Below are positions 56,263 through 64,000 of a stretch of DNA of 64,000 nt, piece by piece. A program made the translations under genes and the position numbers. The notes beneath the pieces are model-generated. The model was given only the letters and a program-made list of their open reading frames with translations. It had not been told where the DNA came from and searched no databases. Source of the stretch: Streptomyces sulphureus DSM 40104 (GTDB lineage: Bacteria; Actinomycetota; Actinomycetes; Streptomycetales; Streptomycetaceae); contig NZ_KB905813.1 of assembly GCF_000381025.1 (NCBI RefSeq), forward strand, positions 354,716-418,715, in the 5' to 3' direction. Positions within the stretch are counted from its first letter, which is position 1; each line of letters opens with the position of its first letter.

Positions 56263-57261
56263 ATGCAGCGCCATCTCACCTCGGCCGCCGAGCTGAGCCG
56301 TGACGACGCCGTGCTCATCCTCGACACCGCCGAGGAGCTCGCCCGGCTCGCCGACAGGCCGATCAAGAAGCTGCCGACCCTGCGCGCCCGCACCGTCGTC
56401 AACCTCTTCTTCGAGGACTCGACCCGCACCCGGATCTCGTTCGAGGCAGCGGCGAAGCGCCTCTCGGCCGACGTCATCAACTTCTCCGCGAAGGGCTCCT
56501 CCGTCTCGAAAGGGGAGTCGCTCAAGGACACGGCGCTGACGCTGGAGGCGATGGGCGCCGACGCCGTCGTCATCCGCCACCCCGATTCCGGGGCCCCGCA
56601 CCGGCTCGCCACCTCCGGATGGATCGGCGGCTCCGTGATCAACGCGGGGGACGGGACGCACGAGCACCCGACGCAGGCGCTCCTCGACGCGTTCACCTTG
56701 CGAAGGCGGCTCGTCGGCGCCGAGGGGCAGGACCTCGCGGGAAAGCGCGTCACGGTCGTCGGGGACATCCTGCACAGCCGGGTCGCGCGCTCCAACGTGC
56801 GGTTGCTCAGCACTCTCGGCGCCGAGGTCACGCTCGTCGCGCCGCCGACGCTGGTGCCTGTGGGGGTGGAGGAGTGGCCGTGCGAGGTGAGTTACGCGCT
56901 CGACCCGGTGCTGGCCAAGTCGGACGCGGTGATGATGCTCCGCGTCCAGCGCGAGCGGATGCGGGACGCGTTCTTCCCCACCGAGCGGGAGTACGCGCGG
57001 CGCTACGGGCTCGACGGGGAGCGGATGGCCCGGATGCCCGAGCACGCCGTGGTGATGCATCCCGGCCCGATGAACCGCGGCATGGAGATCACCGCGCAGG
57101 TCGCCGACTCCCCGCGGTGCACCGCCGTCGAGCAGGTCACCGCAGGCGTGAGCGTGCGGATGGCCGTGCTGTACCTGCTGCTTGGCGGCGCCGAGCCCGC
57201 CGGCAGCCCCACGCCCGCCGGAACGGCAGGGCGCCCCGCCGACGCCGAGGAGAGCGCCTGA
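56263..57261 (+). CDS. pyrB: Aspartate carbamoyltransferase, catalytic chain
   Basis: 332 aa. Joins carbamoyl phosphate and aspartate. Carbamoyl-phosphate motif [15 protein letters not shown] (about 45-59), [48 protein letters not shown]. The C-terminus has an extra Pro/Ala tail. No pyrI regulatory chain is present. ATG 56263 follows GGAAGG; an upstream in-frame extension from 56227 is not conserved. The stop overlaps the pyrC start. Confidence 0.96.
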   Translation: MQRHLTSAAELSRDDAVLILDTAEELARLADRPIKKLPTLRARTVVNLFFEDSTRTRISFEAAAKRLSADVINFSAKGSSVSKGESLKDTALTLEAMGADAVVIRHPDSGAPHRLATSGWIGGSVINAGDGTHEHPTQALLDAFTLRRRLVGAEGQDLAGKRVTVVGDILHSRVARSNVRLLSTLGAEVTLVAPPTLVPVGVEEWPCEVSYALDPVLAKSDAVMMLRVQRERMRDAFFPTEREYARRYGLDGERMARMPEHAVVMHPGPMNRGMEITAQVADSPRCTAVEQVTAGVSVRMAVLYLLLGGAEPAGSPTPAGTAGRPADAEESA

Positions 57262-58550
57262 TGGCAACGAAGACCCTGATCACCTCCGCACGCGTCCTCG
57301 GCGGCGAGGAGCAGGACGTACTGCTCGACGGGGAGACGATCGCCGAGGTCGGCACCGGGCTCGATGCCCCGGGCGCCGAGGTGGTCGACGCGGCGGGCGC
57401 CGTGCTCCTCCCCGGTCTCGTCGACCTCCACACGCACCTGCGGGAGCCGGGCCGCGAGGACTCGGAGACGGTCCTCACCGGCACCCGGGCCGCGGCGCGC
57501 GGCGGGTACACGGCCGTCCACGCGATGGCGAACACCTTCCCCGTCGCGGACTCGGCGGGCGTCGTGGAGCAGGTGTGGCGGCTCGGCAGGGAGTCCGGGT
57601 ACTGCGACGTGCAGCCGGTGGGCGCCGTCACCGTCGGCCTGGAGGGCAGGCAGCTCGCGGAGCTCGGCGCGATGCACGACTCCGCGGCGGGGGTGCGGGT
57701 CTTCTCAGACGACGGCAAGTGCGTCGACGACGCGGTGATCATGCGGCGGGCCCTGGAGTACGTCAAGGCGTTCGACGGGGTGGTGGCGCAGCACGCGCAG
57801 GAACCGAGGCTCACTGAGGGCGCGCAGATGAACGAGGGCGCCGTCTCCGCCGAACTCGGGCTCGGGGGCTGGCCCGCGGTGGCCGAGGAGTCGATCGTCG
57901 CCCGCGACGTCCTCCTCGCCGCCCACGTCGGCTCCCGGCTGCACGTCTGCCACCTCTCGACGGCGGGCTCCGTGGAGATCGTGCGGTGGGCGAAGTCGAA
58001 GGGCTGGGACGTCACGGCCGAGGTCACGCCGCACCATCTGCTCCTCACCGACGACTCGGTGCGCACCTTCGACCCCGTCTACAAGGTGAACCCGCCGCTG
58101 CGCACCGAGGCCGACGTCATGGCGCTCCGCGAGGCGCTCGCCGACGGCACGATCGACTGCGTCGCCACCGACCACGCCCCGCACCCCGGCGAGGACAAGG
58201 ACTGCGAGTGGGGAGCAGCCGCCATGGGGATGCTCGGCCTGGAGACGGCCCTCTCGGTGGTGCAGCACACCATGGTCGAGACGGGGCTGCTCGACTGGCG
58301 GCAGGTCGCCGAGCGGATGTCGCACCGGCCGGCGGAGATCGGGCGGCTCGACGGCCAGGGCCGGCCGATCGCCGCAGGCGAGCCCGCGAACCTGGTTCTG
58401 CTCGACGCCGCATACCGTGGAGAGGTGAACCCGAACGGGTTCGCCTCCCGCAGCCGGAACACGCCCTACCGGAGCCTTGAGCTGCCCGGCCGCGTCACCC
58501 ACTGCTGGCTGCGGGGACGTACGACTGTCGTGGACGGGAAGCTCGCGTGA
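57261..58550 (+). CDS. pyrC: Dihydroorotase
   Basis: 429 aa, class I-type dihydroorotase of the amidohydrolase fold. DLHTHLREPG gives the first metal histidines, HDSAAGVRVFSDDGKCV, HAQEPRLTEGAQMNEG and CHLSTAGSVEIV continue the metal site, and TDHAPHPGEDK provides the catalytic aspartate. Cyclises N-carbamoyl aspartate. The ATG overlaps the pyrB stop. Confidence 0.96.
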   Translation: MATKTLITSARVLGGEEQDVLLDGETIAEVGTGLDAPGAEVVDAAGAVLLPGLVDLHTHLREPGREDSETVLTGTRAAARGGYTAVHAMANTFPVADSAGVVEQVWRLGRESGYCDVQPVGAVTVGLEGRQLAELGAMHDSAAGVRVFSDDGKCVDDAVIMRRALEYVKAFDGVVAQHAQEPRLTEGAQMNEGAVSAELGLGGWPAVAEESIVARDVLLAAHVGSRLHVCHLSTAGSVEIVRWAKSKGWDVTAEVTPHHLLLTDDSVRTFDPVYKVNPPLRTEADVMALREALADGTIDCVATDHAPHPGEDKDCEWGAAAMGMLGLETALSVVQHTMVETGLLDWRQVAERMSHRPAEIGRLDGQGRPIAAGEPANLVLLDAAYRGEVNPNGFASRSRNTPYRSLELPGRVTHCWLRGRTTVVDGKLA

Positions 58551-59182
58551 ACGCATCGACCACCCTCGCCGTGCCGCACTGGCTCGCCGCGGAACAGAAG
58601 TCCCAGGAGGTCACCGACTGGGCGGCCCGGATCGGCTGGGTCGTGGGTCTGGTGCTCTTCATCGCGCTGCTGTACTGGCTGATGCGCCAGGGTTGGAAGT
58701 GGCGCGGCACCCTCCAGGGGGACCTTCCCGAGCTGCCCTCGACGCCGGCAGAGCGCGGTGAGGTGCTGCGCACCGCGTCGGGCCGCTACCACGGGTCGAC
58801 GACGGCGGGGCAGTGGCTCGACCGGATCGTCGCGCACGGCCTGGGCGTCCGCAGCCGGGCCGAACTGACGCTCACCGCCGAGGGGTTGGACGTCAGGCGA
58901 CCCGGAGCACAGGACTTCTTCATCCCCCTCGCCCAGCTCCGGGACGCCCGGCTCGACAAGGGCATCGCCGGCAAGGTGCTCACCGAGGGCGGGCTCCTCG
59001 TCGTCGTCTGGCAGCACGGCGAGAGGCTCCTCGACTCGGGCTTCCGCGCCGACCGCGCGGCGGAGCACCCGGCGTGGGTCGAGGAGCTGCACACCCTCCT
59101 CACCGAGCGCGGCGGAGCAGGCACACCCGAGCAGGACACCGCCGGCACCGAGCCGGCGGCCACCGAGAAAGGCGCACGATGA
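58547..59182 (+). CDS. Membrane protein of the pyr operon
   Basis: 211 aa. One membrane helix at about 26-48 ([18 protein letters not shown]) and a soluble domain at about 80-185 with [35 protein letters not shown] and [15 protein letters not shown], which looks like a PH-like beta fold. It sits between pyrC and carA, as a homologous gene does in Mycobacterium. The function is unknown; location suggests a link to pyrimidine or carbamoyl-phosphate metabolism. GTG 58547 overlaps the pyrC stop. Confidence 0.85.
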   Translation: MNASTTLAVPHWLAAEQKSQEVTDWAARIGWVVGLVLFIALLYWLMRQGWKWRGTLQGDLPELPSTPAERGEVLRTASGRYHGSTTAGQWLDRIVAHGLGVRSRAELTLTAEGLDVRRPGAQDFFIPLAQLRDARLDKGIAGKVLTEGGLLVVVWQHGERLLDSGFRADRAAEHPAWVEELHTLLTERGGAGTPEQDTAGTEPAATEKGAR

Positions 59183-60313
59183 CCACCTCCACCAGGGGAG
59201 CCGGAAAGGCTCCCGCCGTACTCGTCCTGGAGGACGGGCGCAGCTTCAGGGGCCGCGCCTACGGGGCCCTGGGGGAGACGTTCGGCGAGGCCGTCTTCTC
59301 CACCGGCATGACCGGCTACCAGGAGACGCTCACCGACCCGTCGTACCACCGGCAGGTGGTCGTGATGACGGCCCCGCACGTGGGGAACACGGGCGTCAAC
59401 GACGAGGACCGCGAGTCGGACCGGATCTGGGTCTCCGGCTACGTGGTCCGCGACCCGGCGCGCACCCCGTCGAGCTGGCGGGCGACCCGTTCGCTCGACG
59501 AGGAGCTCTGCGCGCAGGGCGTCGTCGGGATCAGCGGGGTCGACACCCGCGCGCTCACCCGGCACCTGCGGGAGCGCGGCGCGATGCGGGTCGGGATCTT
59601 CTCGGGACCGGCCGTCGCCGACGTCGAGCTGCTGCTGGCGCGGGTGCGCGAGGAGCCGGCGATGTCGGGACGTGCGCTCGCCGACGAGGTGGCGACCACG
59701 GAGGCGTACACCGTTCCGGCGCAGGGGACGAAGCGGTTCACCGTCGCCGCCGTCGACCTCGGGATCAAGGGCATGACGCCGCAGCGCATGGCGGAGCGGG
59801 GGATCGAGGTGCACGTGCTGCCGGCGGACGCCTCGCTGGAGGAGGTCTACGCCGTCGATCCGGACGGCGTCTTCTTCTCCAACGGCCCGGGCGACCCGTC
59901 GGCGACCGACCACCCGGTGGAGCTGATGCGCGGCGTACTGGAGCGGGGCACCCCGCTCTTCGGGATCTGCCTCGGCAACCAGATGCTCGGACGGGCGCTC
60001 GGGTTCGGCACCTTCAAGCTCAAGTACGGCCACCGCGGCATCAACCAGCCGGTGCAGGACAGGGCCACGGGCAAGGTCGAGGTCACCGCGCACAACCACG
60101 GCTTCGCCGTCGACGCACCGCTCGGAGCGCCGAGCGACACCCCCTACGGCCGCGCCGAGGTCTCCCACGTCTGCCTCAACGACGACGTCGTCGAGGGGCT
60201 GCGGCTCCTCGACCGGCCTGCGTTCAGCGTCCAGTACCACCCCGAAGCGGCAGCGGGTCCGCACGACGCCGCCTACCTCTTCGACCGCTTCGTGAGCCTG
60301 ATGGAGGGCCAGC

Positions 60314-60321
<8 letters not shown>
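59179..60321 (+). CDS. carA: Carbamoyl phosphate synthase small subunit
   Basis: 380 aa. Glutaminase subunit supplying ammonia to CarB. N-terminal domain (about 1-160) and class I amidotransferase domain with nucleophile Cys in [11 protein letters not shown] (about 268), and His-Glu pair [17 protein letters not shown] and HRGINQPV are typical CPSase segments. ATG 59179 overlaps the previous stop and the last 8 bases overlap the carB start, so carAB are coupled. Confidence 0.96.
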
Positions 60322-63635
<3,314 letters not shown>

Positions 63636-63637
<2 letters not shown>

Positions 63638-63678
63638 CGGCGGGGGCGGGCCGCTCTCCACGGCCCGCCCCCGCCGTC
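63636..63678 (+). terminator. Perfect 18-bp hairpin between carB and pyrD
   Basis: Arms 63636-63653 (GACGGCGGGGGCGGGCCG) and 63661-63678 (CGGCCCGCCCCCGCCGTC) match fully, loop CTCTCCA. The left arm overlaps the carB stop and the right arm ends 37 nt before the pyrD start. No T-run; probably a terminator or a read-through attenuator. Confidence 0.75.
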
Positions 63679-63715
63679 GGCGCCGGCCCCATCCACCGCA
63701 GAAGGCGGCACCGTC

Positions 63716-64000
63716 TTGTACCATCTCCTCTTCCGGCTCCTCTTCGCGCGTATGGACCCCGAGCGCGCGCACCGTGCGGCCTTCGCCTGGATTCGGCTCG
63801 CCGCGCGCGTCCCGGTGCTCCGCACCTTCGCCGCCGCCGTCCTCGCGCCGCGCCACCGCGAGTTGCGCACCGAGGCGTTCGGGCTGCGTATGCACGGGCC
63901 CTTCGGACTCGCCGCCGGCTTCGACAAGAACGCGGTCGGCATCGACGGCCTCGCGCTGCTCGGCTTCGACCACGTCGAGGTCGGAACCGTCACGGGCGAG
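63716..64000 (+). CDS. pyrD: Dihydroorotate dehydrogenase (quinone), 5' part
   Basis: First 95 codons, cut by the window end. The start MYHLLFRLLFARMDPERAH is a membrane-associated class 2 DHODH N-terminus, followed by FGLRMHGPFGLAAGFDKNAVGIDGLALLGFDHVEVGTVTGE, typical FMN-site segments of class 2 (quinone-linked) enzymes. TTG 63716 has GAAGG about 9 nt upstream and matches the family start. It oxidises dihydroorotate to orotate. Confidence 0.93.
   Translation, partial: MYHLLFRLLFARMDPERAHRAAFAWIRLAARVPVLRTFAAAVLAPRHRELRTEAFGLRMHGPFGLAAGFDKNAVGIDGLALLGFDHVEVGTVTGE

Overview
The window is a 64 kb piece of a very GC-rich actinobacterial chromosome, almost certainly Streptomyces or a close relative. 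The strongest genus markers are SsgB (sporulation-specific division protein) and the developmental repressor BldD with its c-di-GMP motif. Frequent GTG/TTG starts, ATGA/GTGA start-stop overlaps and the gene order thrS...ruvCAB-yajC-secDF-apt-relA...alaS-aro-efp-nusB-bldD-pyr support this. I see no phage, plasmid, transposase, CRISPR array, defence island or secondary-metabolite cluster. This is conserved core chromosome.

Layout. 1-6.8 kb: a Gly-Cys-Val tRNA cluster on the minus strand (cut by the left edge), a pabB/pabC pair for p-aminobenzoate, a double-GNAT protein, a DsbA-like protein, small membrane proteins, a CGNR zinc-finger protein, ssgB, and two identical tRNA-Val(CAC) genes. 6.8-20 kb: thrS and a HIT hydrolase, then a membrane protein and an EF-G-like GTPase on the minus strand, then the phosphatidylinositol mannoside genes pgsA-patA-pimA, and pdxS-pdxT for pyridoxal phosphate. 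20-31 kb: yebC, ruvC-ruvA-ruvB (Holliday junctions), yajC-secD-secF (protein export), apt and the (p)ppGpp gene relA. 31-38 kb: a DUF349 coiled-coil protein, a membrane cyclophilin, a metallo-beta-lactamase-fold protein, hisS, a VKOR-like protein and rarA. 38-45 kb: a HugZ/DUF2470 protein divergent from rpsD with an iron-box-like palindrome between them, an NB-ARC/TPR protein, then two small proteins, alaS and ruvX. 45-51.4 kb: mltG and the shikimate genes aroE, aroC-aroK-aroB-aroQ. 51.5-54.7 kb: a P-loop protein, a PepQ-like protein with an altered metal site, efp and nusB. 54.8-64 kb: bldD, facing the pyrimidine operon pyrR-pyrB-pyrC-(membrane protein)-carA-carB and pyrD, which is cut by the right edge.

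How it works together. Shikimate genes feed chorismate, which PabB and PabC at the other end convert towards folate. The pyr genes run from bicarbonate/glutamine to dihydroorotate and (pyrD) orotate, with PyrR as the likely RNA-binding regulator. Four aminoacyl-tRNA/translation blocks (thrS, hisS, alaS, efp) sit near RelA, which senses uncharged tRNA. SsgB and BldD mark the developmental programme.

The most informative non-coding signals are a perfect match to the BldD operator over the bldD promoter, the iron-box-like site between the hugZ-like gene and rpsD, a PyrR-binding-loop motif directly upstream of the pyrR ribosome-binding site, and a recurring TAnnnT-6/7 nt-start signature that suggests leaderless mRNAs. 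I did not find a wholly new system; the findings list the places most worth checking.
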